Source: Candidatus Cloacimonetes bacterium HGW-Cloacimonetes-2 (GTDB taxonomy: Bacteria > Cloacimonadota > Cloacimonadia > Cloacimonadales > Cloacimonadaceae). Taken from it: a stretch of 64,000 nucleotides of DNA. Shown piece by piece: positions 1 to 9,353 of this stretch. Within the stretch, counting starts at the first letter, position 1; each line of letters opens with the position of its first letter. A program made the translations under genes and the position numbers. The stretch is taken from the NCBI GenBank assembly GCA_002842035.1, contig PHBP01000003.1, positions 124,001 through 188,000 on the forward strand. The letters are read 5' to 3'. The notes beneath the pieces were generated by a model, which had not been told where the DNA came from, did not search any database, and saw only the letters and a list, made by a program, of their open reading frames with translations.

Positions 1-391
1 TCCCCATTCTGGGGTTCTTGTCTATCAGGCTCAAAAGATCGGTCCTTGATACAGCCCAGACCCTGGTATTCTTGGTTGCTCTGGCGGAGCTGCTGCGGAA
101 TTGATCCTTGAACATATCGACCAGTCCTATGATCTCACCTTTCTCCCTCAGCCCGGGCAGTTTGCCTTCCAGCTTGACTTCACCTTCGAGGATGAGGAAT
201 ACAGCTTCCAGAGGATAAGTCTCTTCAAAGAGCAGCTCATTAGGCTTGTAGCTTCGCTCTATCAAGATGTTATCCAATAGGCGCAGTTCCAGATTACTGA
301 GCCCGCTAAACAGGGGAAAACTCCTGTGGACAGCATATTTGGCTTCTGTATGCTTGATGAGCTGTGAAAACAAGGATTGAATCACGGACAT
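1..391 (-). CDS. Cyclic nucleotide-binding domain protein, C-terminus cut by window edge
   Basis: The frame is open from an ATG at 391 to the window edge (130 codons seen), so the C-terminus is missing. The visible part reads as one cNMP-binding (Crp-like) beta-roll: LFSGLSNLELRLL, then an acidic stretch, VFLILEGEVKLEG and a GEIVGLVDMF segment. This domain binds cAMP or c-di-GMP-type ligands, or serves as a ligand-free dimer module. No DNA-binding domain is in view, so it could be a Crp/Fnr regulator or a stand-alone cNMP sensor. A ribosome binding site (GGAAGG) lies just before the ATG. The gap to pcm upstream is only 10 bases, so it is probably the last part of the surE-pcm operon. Confidence 0.7.
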   Translation of the reverse strand, partial: MSVIQSLFSQLIKHTEAKYAVHRSFPLFSGLSNLELRLLDNILIERSYKPNELLFEETYPLEAVFLILEGEVKLEGKLPGLREKGEIIGLVDMFKDQFRSSSARATKNTRVWAVSRTDLLSLIDKNPRMG

Positions 392-401
392 ACTTCCTTC
401 C

Positions 402-1043
402 TTAATCCTGGTCTGTGATCAGAGGCACAAACGAGCATGCGCCGCTGTGTTCCCTGATGATCTCGCCATTACGTTTACTGATTTTATTAAGCTCCTGGAG
501 CTTGGTAATTCCAACCGGTATCACCATCAAGCCACCCTCTGCAAGTTGTTCTTCCAGTCTCTGAGGGATTGATGCAGCTCCGGCGCTTACTATGATCTTG
601 CTAAACTCTTTATACGGTGGATACGCCTTTTCCCAGCCCTGAGCTCCATCGCCGATCCTGAAGTGCACATTCTTGTAGCCTTTGTTTTTGATGGCTTTCT
701 GTGCTCCCAGTGATAGCGGCTCAATCCTTTCCACAGTGCAGACTTCCTTCACAATCGTTGCCAGCAGTGCTGTCTGATAACCGCTTCCGGTGCCTATTTC
801 GAGGATGATGTCATCTGAATTGAGCTCCAATAGCTGCATCATTATGGCTATCATCAAAGGCTGGGAGATTGTCTGCTCCATAGCGATTGGCAGGGGGCGG
901 TTTTGATAGGCATAAGATTGATACTCCGGCAAGACAAAGTCTTCCCGGGGAGTAAGCGTAAAAGCCCTAAGGACTTTCTCATCCCGGATGCCGGATTTTG
1001 CCAGTTCTTTGACCAGCTTTGCCCGTTGATCTTCAAAACGCAT
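402..1043 (-). CDS. pcm: Protein-L-isoaspartate O-methyltransferase
   Basis: Repairs isoaspartyl residues in aged proteins by methyl transfer from S-adenosylmethionine, in the cytoplasm. The 213 residues match the family's usual size. The SAM-binding glycine loop EIGTGSGYQ is at residues 82-90 and the family hallmark QTISQP at 57-62. The start ATG shares one base with the stop codon of surE (TGATG at 1041-1045), so the two are translationally coupled. The surE-pcm pair is a widely conserved neighbourhood linked to stationary-phase survival. Identification is firm. Confidence 0.95.
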   Translation of the reverse strand: MRFEDQRAKLVKELAKSGIRDEKVLRAFTLTPREDFVLPEYQSYAYQNRPLPIAMEQTISQPLMIAIMMQLLELNSDDIILEIGTGSGYQTALLATIVKEVCTVERIEPLSLGAQKAIKNKGYKNVHFRIGDGAQGWEKAYPPYKEFSKIIVSAGAASIPQRLEEQLAEGGLMVIPVGITKLQELNKISKRNGEIIREHSGACSFVPLITDQD

Positions 1044-1810
1044 CAGTTTAACTTCAGTAGCTGCTTATCTTCGAGCCATTCCAAGATCGCAGGAAAAGCT
1101 TCTCCACGCGTTAGATCAAAGCCCAGAGGTGTGATGGACATATATCCATCGGCGATTGCTTCGGCATCAGTCCCCTTGGCTGTTTCCCAAACCGGCTCAT
1201 CACCACCAATTTGATAACAGAATCCATCCTCTTGTTCTGAGGTGATCTTGATAAAGTTGTAATATCTGCGATGCCCTGTGTGCGTAAGGCGCATTCCTTT
1301 GATATCTTCCAAGGGGATATTTGGGAAGTTGATATTATAGACTTCGAGATTCTTGATCAGGTGATGCAAACCCAAATCTATAAACCTGGCAATCCAATGT
1401 GCGGAAGTCTGATAAAGCTGGTCACGGTAAGAGCATATCGAAGCTGCTATCGCTTTATAGCCCAATAATGCCGCTTCTGTCGCTGCTGCAACCGTTCCAG
1501 AATATAGGATATCCTCACCCATGTTTTGTCCGGCATTGACTCCACTGATCACCAGGTCGATTTGCTTGCCAATGATCTTTTGCAAAGCGACAACCACGCA
1601 ATCCACCGGAGTACCATCGACGCTGTATTCCTGTTCGGCGATCTGCTTTACACAGATATCCCTGTGGAGCGAGATAGAATGCGAACTGGCGCTGCGTTGT
1701 CTATCCGGCGCAACGATCCAAATATCGTGTCCTTTTGCTCTTAGCTCATCAGCCATAGTCCTCAGGCCCATTGCCTGTATGCCGTCATCATTGGTAAGTA
1801 AAATCCTCAA
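1043..1810 (-). CDS. surE: 5'/3'-nucleotidase SurE
   Basis: Metal-dependent nucleoside monophosphate phosphatase, 255 residues, the normal length. The N-terminus MRILLTNDDG carries the metal-binding Asp pair (D8, D9), and the conserved SGVNAGQN and YSGTVAAATEA segments follow near residues 90-115. It is known to act on 5'- and 3'-nucleotides and on short polyphosphate in several bacteria. It overlaps pcm by one base downstream and lies 9 bases after a small membrane-protein gene upstream, so all three probably share a transcript. Identification is firm. Confidence 0.95.
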   Translation of the reverse strand: MRILLTNDDGIQAMGLRTMADELRAKGHDIWIVAPDRQRSASSHSISLHRDICVKQIAEQEYSVDGTPVDCVVVALQKIIGKQIDLVISGVNAGQNMGEDILYSGTVAAATEAALLGYKAIAASICSYRDQLYQTSAHWIARFIDLGLHHLIKNLEVYNINFPNIPLEDIKGMRLTHTGHRRYYNFIKITSEQEDGFCYQIGGDEPVWETAKGTDAEAIADGYMSITPLGFDLTRGEAFPAILEWLEDKQLLKLN

Positions 1811-1819
1811 ATCATCTCC

Positions 1820-2173
1820 TTAATATAAAAACAAATTATACCCAAAAGCCGCTACCAGTAATGCCACGAGTGCAAGCCCGGCAAAGATCAGCCACAGATT
1901 GTCCTTTACAAAGAGCCAAAAGTGATTCCTATGCCCGCGTTTGACCCGGTTTTTCTGGTATGATCTACTCCTCGCTGGGAATACTCTAAAGAGCTTTTTG
2001 CTTTGCCCATACTTATAGAGCATGGTCGCTTCACTCGCCCATTTGATGGTACCGTTTGAGGTAAGATAAGGCTTTAATCCCTGAGATACCAGGCTTGCCT
2101 TGTAAGCTGGGCTGATATCATCCACTTCATCAGGACTAAGCTCTTGGATCAGAGTGTACTTATCTCTTCCCAT
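1820..2173 (-). CDS. Small C-terminally anchored membrane protein, unknown function
   Basis: Encodes about 117 residues. I chose the ATG at 2173 (MGRDKYTLIQ) because a GGAG sits 6 bases before it; in-frame ATGs at 2185 and 2206 lack such a site. The first 85 residues are soluble and hydrophilic, with a basic stretch (SRSYQKNRVKRGHRN) just before one strong C-terminal membrane helix (LWLIFAGLALVALLVAAFGY). The tail-anchored topology suggests the soluble part faces the cytoplasm. I do not recognise a family. It precedes surE by 9 bases and is probably cotranscribed with it, which gives no specific functional hint. Confidence 0.6.
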   Translation of the reverse strand: MGRDKYTLIQELSPDEVDDISPAYKASLVSQGLKPYLTSNGTIKWASEATMLYKYGQSKKLFRVFPARSRSYQKNRVKRGHRNHFWLFVKDNLWLIFAGLALVALLVAAFGYNLFLY

Positions 2174-2206
2174 CTTGATCTCCATCAACTGCCGGGCTTG
2201 CCACAA

Positions 2207-2660
2207 GGCAATCCCCGGGAAAAACCTTGGCTACGTCAGTAAATCCAATAACACATATGCGCTTCATCAGCCTCGAACCCCCATTAAATAATCTTTTGTT
2301 GTTCATACACATAGTGCTTGATCAGCAGCGTCTGCCATCATCGCTATCACTAAGTGAGATATGTGAAAAGCAGACAAAACCACATAGTGTGCAAGTAATA
2401 GACTGCGCTCTAGTGGTCAAGCCTTTTTTTTCTAGGCTCCCTTTCAGTGAAATCCTCACAAACCTTTTTAGGATAATCGTTTCATTGATGCTCAAGCAGG
2501 ATACAAGCAGGATACAAGCAGGATACAAGCATTCTTTCAAGCAGAGCGCTATAGCCTCTCTCTAAGCAGGCACCCGCACAGCAGCTTTACAGGAGCTGAG
2601 AATCTGCTGTCCCACAGGGGATTCATAGGGGATTAACAGGTGCTTGCACAGAGAGAGATA
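2207..2660. other. Intergenic region without a convincing gene
   Basis: The open frames here are short, lack ribosome binding sites and run across the direct repeat at 2492-2531, so I do not call a gene. It holds the dispersed repeat described separately and probably the promoter of the surE operon. Confidence 0.5.
2492..2655. repeat. Dispersed intergenic repeat, copy 1, with 11-bp tandem units
   Basis: Three perfect copies of CAAGCAGGATA begin at 2493, 2504 and 2515, followed by a partial CAAGCA. The same array recurs at 62,817-62,857. Similarity continues after it: CAAGCAT, then TCAA, then GAGCGC, a CACCC block, and finally a GGGGAT...TGCTTGCA block. The two copies therefore look like members of one dispersed family of about 150 bp rather than a chance tandem repeat. 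No coding or tRNA-like structure is evident. Confidence 0.7.
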
Positions 2661-2692
2661 AAGAAAAAGAGACGATGCCGAGCACCGTCTCT
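2661..2692 (-). terminator. Rho-independent terminator after yjbQ
   Basis: Read on the minus strand, the perfect 7-bp stem AGAGACG/CGTCTCT (2,668-2,674 and 2,686-2,692) is followed by a T-rich run (CTTTTTCTT). It lies 15 bases after the yjbQ stop codon, the right place to end the HAD phosphatase-yjbQ transcript. Confidence 0.75.
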
Positions 2693-2707
2693 TCTCTCAA
2701 TTGATGA

Positions 2708-3124
2708 TTATTCTCCAATGATTTTGATCAGAATCCGCTTTGGTCTTTTTCCATCGTACTCGCCATAAAATATCTGCTCCCATGTGCCAAAATCGAGCTT
2801 GCCTTTGGTGACGGCACATACTACTTCGCGTCCCATTAGCTGGCGTTTTAGATGTGCATCGGCGTTATCTTCAAAACCATTGTGTTTGTACTGATTGTGA
2901 GGTTTCTCGGGTGCGAGTTTCTCCAGCCAGCGCTCAAAGTCCTGGTGCAATCCGGATTCGTTGTCATTAATAAAGACAGACGCGGTAATATGCATAGCGT
3001 TTACCAGGCAAAGACCTTCGCTGATACCACTGGCGCTAATGGCATTCTGCACCTGAGACGTAATATTGATGTAGTCCCTGCGATGGGGGCTGTTGATTGT
3101 AATCTCCTGGCGATAGTGCTTCAT
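2708..3124 (-). CDS. yjbQ: YjbQ/UPF0047 family protein
   Basis: A 138-residue protein of the YjbQ family, the usual length. The family signature is visible: [18 protein letters not shown] in the first half and a C-terminal [18 protein letters not shown] block. Members show weak thiamine-phosphate synthase activity, but the physiological role is unsettled. The start lies directly after the HAD phosphatase stop (one-base step), so the two are cotranscribed. A terminator follows the stop codon. Confidence 0.9.
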   Translation of the reverse strand: MKHYRQEITINSPHRRDYINITSQVQNAISASGISEGLCLVNAMHITASVFINDNESGLHQDFERWLEKLAPEKPHNQYKHNGFEDNADAHLKRQLMGREVVCAVTKGKLDFGTWEQIFYGEYDGKRPKRILIKIIGE

Positions 3125-3826
3125 TTAGATGCTGGGACTTGATTCCAGATACTTCACAAATTCCAGAGGTGTTTCAAAAACGAGATCGGCACCAGCATCG
3201 ATCAGCTCTTGCTTGGAGCGGAAGCCCCAGGCAGCACCGACTGCGATCATTCCGGCGTTGTTTGCGGTCTTGATATCCACATCTGAATCACCGACAAAGG
3301 CAATATTAGCGGGATCGACGTTGAGCTTGTGAGCCAGTTCCAGAGCTACAGTGGGATCCGGTTTGGCGGGTTTGTCCTTTTGCTCACCGCTATAGACGCC
3401 AAATGGGTTTTTGAAGTGCTTGATCATCACGCCTCTGAAGAAGTGGCGGATCATCTTTTTGGTGAAGTAATGTGGTTTGTTTGAGAGGATTGCGAGCTTT
3501 AGCTTGCGGGCAATGCTCAGCTGGATCAAATACATAACCCCGGGATAGGGCTTGGTGTGAAGAAACCACATTTGATCATAATGATCCCAGAATTTGAGCC
3601 CGAGGGCTTCAATATCCTTTGAGGATTGTTTGTTCGAAGGCATTACTCTTTTGCACATTTCAAGCAGCCCACTGCCTACAAAACCCTTGTAATCGTCTTC
3701 CAAATGAGTTGGCATACCGAGTTCCGCCAGGGAGGTGTTCATAGCTCCGGCTATGTCTTCCAGAGTGTTCAACAGGGTTCCATCCAGGTCGAAGATGATT
3801 GCCTTAATCTTGGGTTTCGTGCTCAT
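3125..3826 (-). CDS. gph: HAD-superfamily hydrolase, phosphoglycolate phosphatase-like
   Basis: A 233-residue HAD phosphatase with all four motifs: the nucleophile loop FDLDGTLLNT near residue 11, motif II LAILSNKP in the middle, the lysine of KPDP, and the acidic motif FVGDSDVDIKTA. The inserted helical cap after motif I places it in subfamily I (Gph/PGMB type). Substrate cannot be read from sequence; phosphoglycolate (salvage after DNA repair) is the usual annotation. Lies between mscS and yjbQ on the same strand with gaps of 24 and 0 bases. Confidence 0.85.
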   Translation of the reverse strand: MSTKPKIKAIIFDLDGTLLNTLEDIAGAMNTSLAELGMPTHLEDDYKGFVGSGLLEMCKRVMPSNKQSSKDIEALGLKFWDHYDQMWFLHTKPYPGVMYLIQLSIARKLKLAILSNKPHYFTKKMIRHFFRGVMIKHFKNPFGVYSGEQKDKPAKPDPTVALELAHKLNVDPANIAFVGDSDVDIKTANNAGMIAVGAAWGFRSKQELIDAGADLVFETPLEFVKYLESSPSI

Positions 3827-3850
3827 TTTTTCCTACCTTGTTTTCTTTGT

Positions 3851-4669
3851 TTAATCTATCTTTCCCGATACCAACTGACGATGAGGGTACGGTATTTCAA
3901 TTTTGTTTTGCTCGAAAACATCTTTGATTCTAAGCATCAGAGCATTCTTGAGATCCCAGAAATCCTGGGTATTACTCCACACTCCAAACAGGATGGAGAT
4001 GCCTGAATCGCCAAAAGATTCGATAATAGTGACGTGCTTGGGTTCTTTCAAAGCAAGTGGTTCATCTGCTACGATCTGATCTAGTAACGAGATTACCTTA
4101 TTGAGGTCTTCTTTGTAAGAAACACTGAGGTTTATATTTACTCTACGTGTGTCAAAGCGTGTGATATTGATGACTTCCGTCTTGATCATTGTTTCATTGG
4201 GGACGCGTACAAAGCGGTTGTCCGGAGTCTGTAGCTTGATGGAGAGAAGATCAATTGATCGGATTGTGCCGGTTGTGTTTCCTACCTGAACGATATCACC
4301 AACAACAAATGGCTTTTCACTGATCAGGAAGATACCGCTGATAATGTTTGAAACGCTGGTCTGCGAGGCAAAGCCTATCGCTACTCCCAGTACTCCGGCA
4401 GCACCAAGCAATGCTGATAGTTTGAAGCCAAACTCATTGAGGACGGTGACAAGAATTATCAAGAAGCCCAGATAATAGACTGAACGTTGAATAAGCTGTT
4501 CGGATTGTGGGGATAACTTACCCTGGGTAAGCTTGATAGTAAGCTTACGGAGCAGCGTCAGAATCGGGAATCCAATCCCCAATACCAGAGCTACTCTAAT
4601 AATCAGCGAGACTCTTTCCGGTGTAAAGAAACCGGCGATCGCATCGGTTATACTTGCCAGGGCTAGCAT
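3851..4669 (-). CDS. mscS: Small-conductance mechanosensitive channel, MscS family
   Basis: A 272-residue channel that releases solutes under hypo-osmotic shock. Hydrophobic segments lie near residues 20-45 and 65-85. The glycine/alanine-rich pore helix follows (LLGAAGVLGVAIGFASQTSV, about residues 89-108). The cytoplasmic beta domain follows with PFVVGDIVQVGNTTGTI, and the C-terminal vestibule ends in EIPYPHRQL. Length is close to E. coli MscS (286). It is upstream of the HAD phosphatase gene and separated from the ABC permease gene by 80 bases. Confidence 0.93.
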   Translation of the reverse strand: MLALASITDAIAGFFTPERVSLIIRVALVLGIGFPILTLLRKLTIKLTQGKLSPQSEQLIQRSVYYLGFLIILVTVLNEFGFKLSALLGAAGVLGVAIGFASQTSVSNIISGIFLISEKPFVVGDIVQVGNTTGTIRSIDLLSIKLQTPDNRFVRVPNETMIKTEVINITRFDTRRVNINLSVSYKEDLNKVISLLDQIVADEPLALKEPKHVTIIESFGDSGISILFGVWSNTQDFWDLKNALMLRIKDVFEQNKIEIPYPHRQLVSGKID

Positions 4670-4749
4670 CTCTTCTCTCCTGTTGATACTATTGGTCTAA
4701 TCTTATGACATAATACTCAATAACTTGGCTATTGCCAATAGATTTTGCA

Positions 4750-5532
4750 TCAGTCACTTGGATCAAGGTATTCTTCTTTGTGCTTGACAGACCAACGGAT
4801 GAGTAGCCGCTCCAGTGTATTTATTAGCAAAAAGAGCGCCATACTGAGAACAATGATTACTACAAGTATGGCAAAAACATAATGAATCAGGTATGATTTG
4901 CTGGCGCGGGTCATAAAAATGCCCAGTCCGCCATTTCCACCGAGCCACTCACCGATCACAGCGCCCATCACACTGTAAGTGGCAGCAAGCTTCAGGCCTG
5001 TGAACAAATCCGGCAGTGCGGATGGTGTCTTGAGATGGCGAAAGATCTGCCAGTTGCTGGCTCCCATAGACTTCAACAGACGAATCTGCTCAATATTAAC
5101 ATTAGCCAAGCCTGCTCCAAAATTGAGGGCGATAGGGAAGAAGCAGACCAGCACGACTGTGAATATCTTTGAGCTGATACCATAACCAAACCAGATTATC
5201 AGTATCGGAGCTACAGCGATGATAGGGATTGTTTGGGAGATTATCAGATAGGGATAGAGAGCTTTTCGGATACCTGAAAACATATCCATCAGTATTGCTG
5301 TGAGGATTCCCAATACTATACTGATTGCAAAGCCGGTCAAGGTAGAGATAAGCGTGAACTTGCTATGAAACCATAGCAAAGCTGGAGCTTCCTTGAATAC
5401 AGAAAGCACTTTGAGGGGGGAAGGGAGAATCCAGGGATCGACAAATCCGGCAGAGCTAAGATACTGCCAGATTGCAAGTAGTATTACAAAGAGGATGGCA
5501 GGATAGAGTATAGCACCTGACTTACGGCTCAT
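4750..5532 (-). CDS. ABC transporter permease of the SsuC/TauC type
   Basis: A 260-residue inner-membrane permease with about six helices and the binding-protein-dependent transport domain. The EAA-like loop that docks the ATPase is seen at LLKSMGASNWQIFRHLKTPSALPDL. Best fit is the nitrate/sulfonate/taurine/thiamine-precursor permease group. Substrate is unknown. No ATPase or solute-binding protein lies in this window, so the partners must be elsewhere. Its ATG overlaps the murB stop by 4 bases, an odd pairing of unrelated functions that probably reflects only operon packing. Confidence 0.88.
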   Translation of the reverse strand: MSRKSGAILYPAILFVILLAIWQYLSSAGFVDPWILPSPLKVLSVFKEAPALLWFHSKFTLISTLTGFAISIVLGILTAILMDMFSGIRKALYPYLIISQTIPIIAVAPILIIWFGYGISSKIFTVVLVCFFPIALNFGAGLANVNIEQIRLLKSMGASNWQIFRHLKTPSALPDLFTGLKLAATYSVMGAVIGEWLGGNGGLGIFMTRASKSYLIHYVFAILVVIIVLSMALFLLINTLERLLIRWSVKHKEEYLDPSD

Positions 5533-6479
5533 ATCTCTCCAACAAGTCGAAGCTCAGGCTCCAGGATTACTCCAAAGCTATCAAAGACAGATTGTTGGAC
5601 GTACTTGATCAGGTTCAATACATCCTGACTGGTAGCTTTACCAAGATTTACAATAAATCCGCAGTGTTTCTCAGAAATTGCAGCATCGCCTATGCGATGA
5701 CCTCTCAAGCCGCAGTCATCTATCAGTTTGCCGGTAAAATGTCCCTCTGGTCGCTTGAAGACACTGCCTCCACTGGGAAGCTCCATTGGTTGTTTTTCCC
5801 AGCGCTGTCGGTGAAGATCCTGCATCCTCTCTGATATCAGTGCAGGGTCGTCCGGCTTTAGCTGGAATACAGAGCTTACCAATATGTAATCTGTGTCCTG
5901 GAGTATGCTGTGCCTGTAGGATAGTGCCAGATCAGCATTCTTGAGATAGGTGATTGGGTTTTTTCTGGCAAGTTGCTCCAGATCAGGCTTTAAGCAGCGG
6001 CAGTTGTAAAGCACATCTTTGATCTCGCCCCCATAAGCCCCTGCATTCATGTAAACTGCCCCTCCCACTGAACCGGGTATCCCGGAGGCAAATTCGAGTC
6101 CACTGAGCCCGGCATCCAAGGCGAAATTGCAGAGGTCTTCGAGCAGAACTCCGGCGTATGCGCTAATGCAATGGTCATCCCGGGAAATCTTTGTAAGGTG
6201 ATCAGTGCTGATGACCAGGGCTCTCATACCTTTGTCGCTGATTAACAGGTTTGAGCCTTTGCCCAGGACAAAGTAGGGGATATGCTGAGTGATAGCCAGC
6301 TTGAGGAGCTGTACCAGCTCTGTTTCGCTGTTTGGTTCTGCAAAGAGATCTGCAGGACCACCAATCTTGAAAGAGCAATGCTCGCTAAGTGGTTCATTTA
6401 TTCGTAGTCTGGTGCCCTCAATTAATGAAGGGATTTGCCTTAGAAATTGTTCGTATAGCTCGTTTATATGTAAGCTCAT
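5529..6479 (-). CDS. murB: UDP-N-acetylenolpyruvoylglucosamine reductase
   Basis: Second committed step of peptidoglycan precursor synthesis: NADPH-dependent reduction of the enolpyruvyl group using FAD. At 316 residues it is normal length. Visible signatures are the FAD-binding GKGSNLLISD, the ASGIPGSVGGAVYMNAGAYG block, and the proton-donor serine in PSGGSVFKRP. It overlaps the downstream permease gene by 4 bases and follows the DinG-like gene by 9 bases. Identification is firm. Confidence 0.95.
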   Translation of the reverse strand: MSLHINELYEQFLRQIPSLIEGTRLRINEPLSEHCSFKIGGPADLFAEPNSETELVQLLKLAITQHIPYFVLGKGSNLLISDKGMRALVISTDHLTKISRDDHCISAYAGVLLEDLCNFALDAGLSGLEFASGIPGSVGGAVYMNAGAYGGEIKDVLYNCRCLKPDLEQLARKNPITYLKNADLALSYRHSILQDTDYILVSSVFQLKPDDPALISERMQDLHRQRWEKQPMELPSGGSVFKRPEGHFTGKLIDDCGLRGHRIGDAAISEKHCGFIVNLGKATSQDVLNLIKYVQQSVFDSFGVILEPELRLVGEI

Positions 6480-6488
6480 TATATTGTC

Positions 6489-9353
6489 CTATATCTTGTT
6501 AAAGAATGATGCGATGGAACTGACCAGTTCGTTCTCGTCCCTCATTTCCATACTTCTGCAGGGGAGGACTTTCTTAAAATAGTCTCCGTACTGCTTGCGC
6601 GATACCCGGGAATCCATAATCAGGACAATACCGCTATCTGCTTTACTGCGTATCAACCTGCCAAATCCCTGGCGCAGTTTTAGTAGCGCAGTTGGCAGCA
6701 TATAATGCATAAAGGAATCCTTGTTCTCGCGTTCAAGCTTGTCTATGTATGCCTCTACGATGGGCTCAGAAGGAACCATAAAGGGTAGCTTGTAGAGGAT
6801 GAGGAGCGAGAGTGACTTGCCTTGTACATCTACTCCTTCCCAAAAAGAGTTCGTGCCGAGGAGGACAGCATTGTCCATCTGCTTAAACTCGTTCAGGATA
6901 GATGATCTGCTACCGCCTTTGCCTTGGGCAAAGAAAGGCCGATTACGATGATACAGAGTATCCGTAAGGTGATCGAAGACACTGTTGAGATCTTTGTAGG
7001 ATGTAAATAGCACCATCGTACCAACGCTCGTCGTGGATACAATCTGCTCCAGACAGCTAAGAGCCTGGTTATTAAAAAATTTGTCCTTGGGTTCGGGGAG
7101 AAAGCTCGCCAGCAGTAGCTTGCTTTGCTTGTCATAATCAAAAGGAGAATCCACTATAACTTGTCTGATCCGGTCTTCATCCATCAGTTGGAGTCCGCTC
7201 TGTCCGTAGAAGAACTTGAATGAGCCTCTCAGGGCTAGGGTTGCGGAGGTAAAGACGATACTGGGAATCTGCTCGTAAAGCAGTCTGTTCAAATGACCAC
7301 CAACTTCGATAGGAGCATAGCATATAGTAGAAGCAGGTGTATTTCGATCCGGCTTGGGATTGGTCTCCAGCCATAAGGCATAGTTCTCAAGATCAGGTGA
7401 GATCAAGACCAGGATCATTCCCTCGATTTCAGCCATTCTCTGGATATAAGCAGTGATCGTCTCAGATAGCATATCGTATTGAAGGACTAACTTGCTGTTA
7501 AACGAACTGAGAACATTCGATAGAGCCGTTAGTTGCTTCATCAGCTCTTTCCAACTGATGGCGATATTTTTCAGACTATTGTGAATCCCGGGGAACTGGC
7601 TGATTTCTTTGATTCGCAGCTTCCCAAAAGAATCGGTTTGCTGTACCATATTTCCGGCTTCATTAAAGACCGATGTTAGTGGATTCTTGATCTCCTCGAG
7701 AGCTTTCTCGAGCGACTTACACAGGTTATTGACGTGGTCTTTTTGTGATTGTTGTACAAGGCTCTTGTTTATGGTTGTATCCAGTTGCTGTAAGAAACCG
7801 CTATGCCTGCGTTTTGCCGATGATCCCAACTGATACAAGAGGTTATTGATATCAGCATAGGCAAATTCAAAGCCTAGATGCCTGGAGGCAGAAGCCATCA
7901 GATTGTGAGCTTCATCAATTATCAGATATGAATACTCGCCCAGGGTGGTATTCTCTGCTTGCCTGTCCGCTAGCAGGAGCGAGTGATTTGCCACGACGAT
8001 ACTGGCATTCTCAATATCTCTGCGCAGCCCCATCACATAGCAGTGCTTGTTGAAGGGACACTTACGATTACTGCAGAGATAGCGATCTGAGCAGACCTTT
8101 CTCCAGACGAAGCTAAAGCGGCTCTTGTCAAAAGAGGAATTCTCGGAGATATCTCCGGTGTGAGTAAGCTGTTTCCAGACCACCAGATATAGCATTGCGT
8201 GAGCTTCATACTCGGTATAACCCTTGGACTGCTCTCCCAGAAATTCATCCCACCTGCGTTCACAGATGTAGTTATCACGTCCTTTCACCAAACATGCTTT
8301 AAAGGGAATCGGCAGGATTTTCCTTAGCTGTGGCAAGTCTTTGAAGAATAGCTGCTCTTGCAGATTCTTGGTATTGGTTGAGATCAGAACTTTGGTCTTC
8401 TTTTGCAAGGCAAATTGCATCGCCGGAATCAGATAGGCAAAGGACTTACCTACGCCGGTTCCTGCTTCGACAGCCAGATGTTTCTCTTCGGCAAAGGCCA
8501 GGCTAACCTGCTTTGCCATCTCGAGTTGACCGGAGCGGAACTCATAATTGTCAAACTTCTTTGCAAAGAATCCACCCTCATCAAAGACAGATTCCAAGTC
8601 GCTGATTCCGGCTCCTGGGATGTTGTGTTCTATTACGTTTACCAGATCATTCTTCGGAGGAGCAGGCTTTGGCCCCAAAAGGGCGTAGTGCCTCTGATAC
8701 TCGACCAAACTGTAAAGATAATGATATACAGATTTCTCCAGTTTGGCTTGCTTTGACAAATCCAGGAGGCGGGCATTCAGCAGAAGTGGATAGTGGCTTA
8801 CTACGTATTCTGTGAGTTTTACCAGCAACTCACCTGTAGCTATGGCATCAGCATCGGCACGATGAGCATTCTCCAGCATGATATCAAATTCTCTCACCAG
8901 CGTGGAGAGCTTGTGGTCATTGGTAAAGGGGAGATAGATTCTCCCTATTTCGGCTGTATCCCAACGCTTGTTTGCCAATGGGAACTTACCGGTACGAATC
9001 AGATTTTCATCAATGAAACCCAGATCAAAAGCCACATTATGGCCTACGATTATACTATCGCCGATGAATTTCACCAGATCAGGCAAAACCAGCCCAATCG
9101 GCGGAGCACTCAGCAGGTCTGCAGAACTAATGTGAGTGAGGTGTTGGATGTACTTTGGGACATCCTTTCTGGGTTTTATAAACTTATTGAAGATCTCTGT
9201 CTGTTCACCATTGACAAATCGAATAGCAGCTATCTGAATAATCTCGTCACGACTGCTATCCAGTCCGGTAGTCTCAATATCCAGAGCTACAAAATTCAAG
9301 ATTGTGGATACAGGCTTGATCTCTTGATTCGTTGCCTCAGGGGCACTTATCAC
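6489..9353 (-). CDS. dinG: DnaQ-type 3'-5' exonuclease fused to DinG-like helicase
   Basis: A 954-residue fusion. The N-terminal 180 residues are a DEDD exonuclease (ALDIETTGLD, then HNVAFD and HRADADA). The remainder is an XPD/DinG-type superfamily 2 helicase: Walker A EAGTGVGKSFAYLIPA, a cysteine cluster (CSDRYLCSNRKCPFNKHC) expected to bind an iron-sulfur cluster, the DEAH box LIIDEAHN, and C-terminal motifs SFWEGVDVQG and QGFGRLIRS. The same fusion is common in Firmicutes and other phyla. Role: unwinding of recombination or replication intermediates during repair. It overlaps the sigma-54 regulator gene by 4 bases. Confidence 0.9.
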   Translation of the reverse strand: MISAPEATNQEIKPVSTILNFVALDIETTGLDSSRDEIIQIAAIRFVNGEQTEIFNKFIKPRKDVPKYIQHLTHISSADLLSAPPIGLVLPDLVKFIGDSIIVGHNVAFDLGFIDENLIRTGKFPLANKRWDTAEIGRIYLPFTNDHKLSTLVREFDIMLENAHRADADAIATGELLVKLTEYVVSHYPLLLNARLLDLSKQAKLEKSVYHYLYSLVEYQRHYALLGPKPAPPKNDLVNVIEHNIPGAGISDLESVFDEGGFFAKKFDNYEFRSGQLEMAKQVSLAFAEEKHLAVEAGTGVGKSFAYLIPAMQFALQKKTKVLISTNTKNLQEQLFFKDLPQLRKILPIPFKACLVKGRDNYICERRWDEFLGEQSKGYTEYEAHAMLYLVVWKQLTHTGDISENSSFDKSRFSFVWRKVCSDRYLCSNRKCPFNKHCYVMGLRRDIENASIVVANHSLLLADRQAENTTLGEYSYLIIDEAHNLMASASRHLGFEFAYADINNLLYQLGSSAKRRHSGFLQQLDTTINKSLVQQSQKDHVNNLCKSLEKALEEIKNPLTSVFNEAGNMVQQTDSFGKLRIKEISQFPGIHNSLKNIAISWKELMKQLTALSNVLSSFNSKLVLQYDMLSETITAYIQRMAEIEGMILVLISPDLENYALWLETNPKPDRNTPASTICYAPIEVGGHLNRLLYEQIPSIVFTSATLALRGSFKFFYGQSGLQLMDEDRIRQVIVDSPFDYDKQSKLLLASFLPEPKDKFFNNQALSCLEQIVSTTSVGTMVLFTSYKDLNSVFDHLTDTLYHRNRPFFAQGKGGSRSSILNEFKQMDNAVLLGTNSFWEGVDVQGKSLSLLILYKLPFMVPSEPIVEAYIDKLERENKDSFMHYMLPTALLKLRQGFGRLIRSKADSGIVLIMDSRVSRKQYGDYFKKVLPCRSMEMRDENELVSSIASFFNKI

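Noticed and set aside
2227-2565. Plus-strand open frame of 112 codons
   Set aside because: No ribosome binding site; it runs through the direct repeat and shares reading with the frame at 62,791 only because the DNA is repeated.
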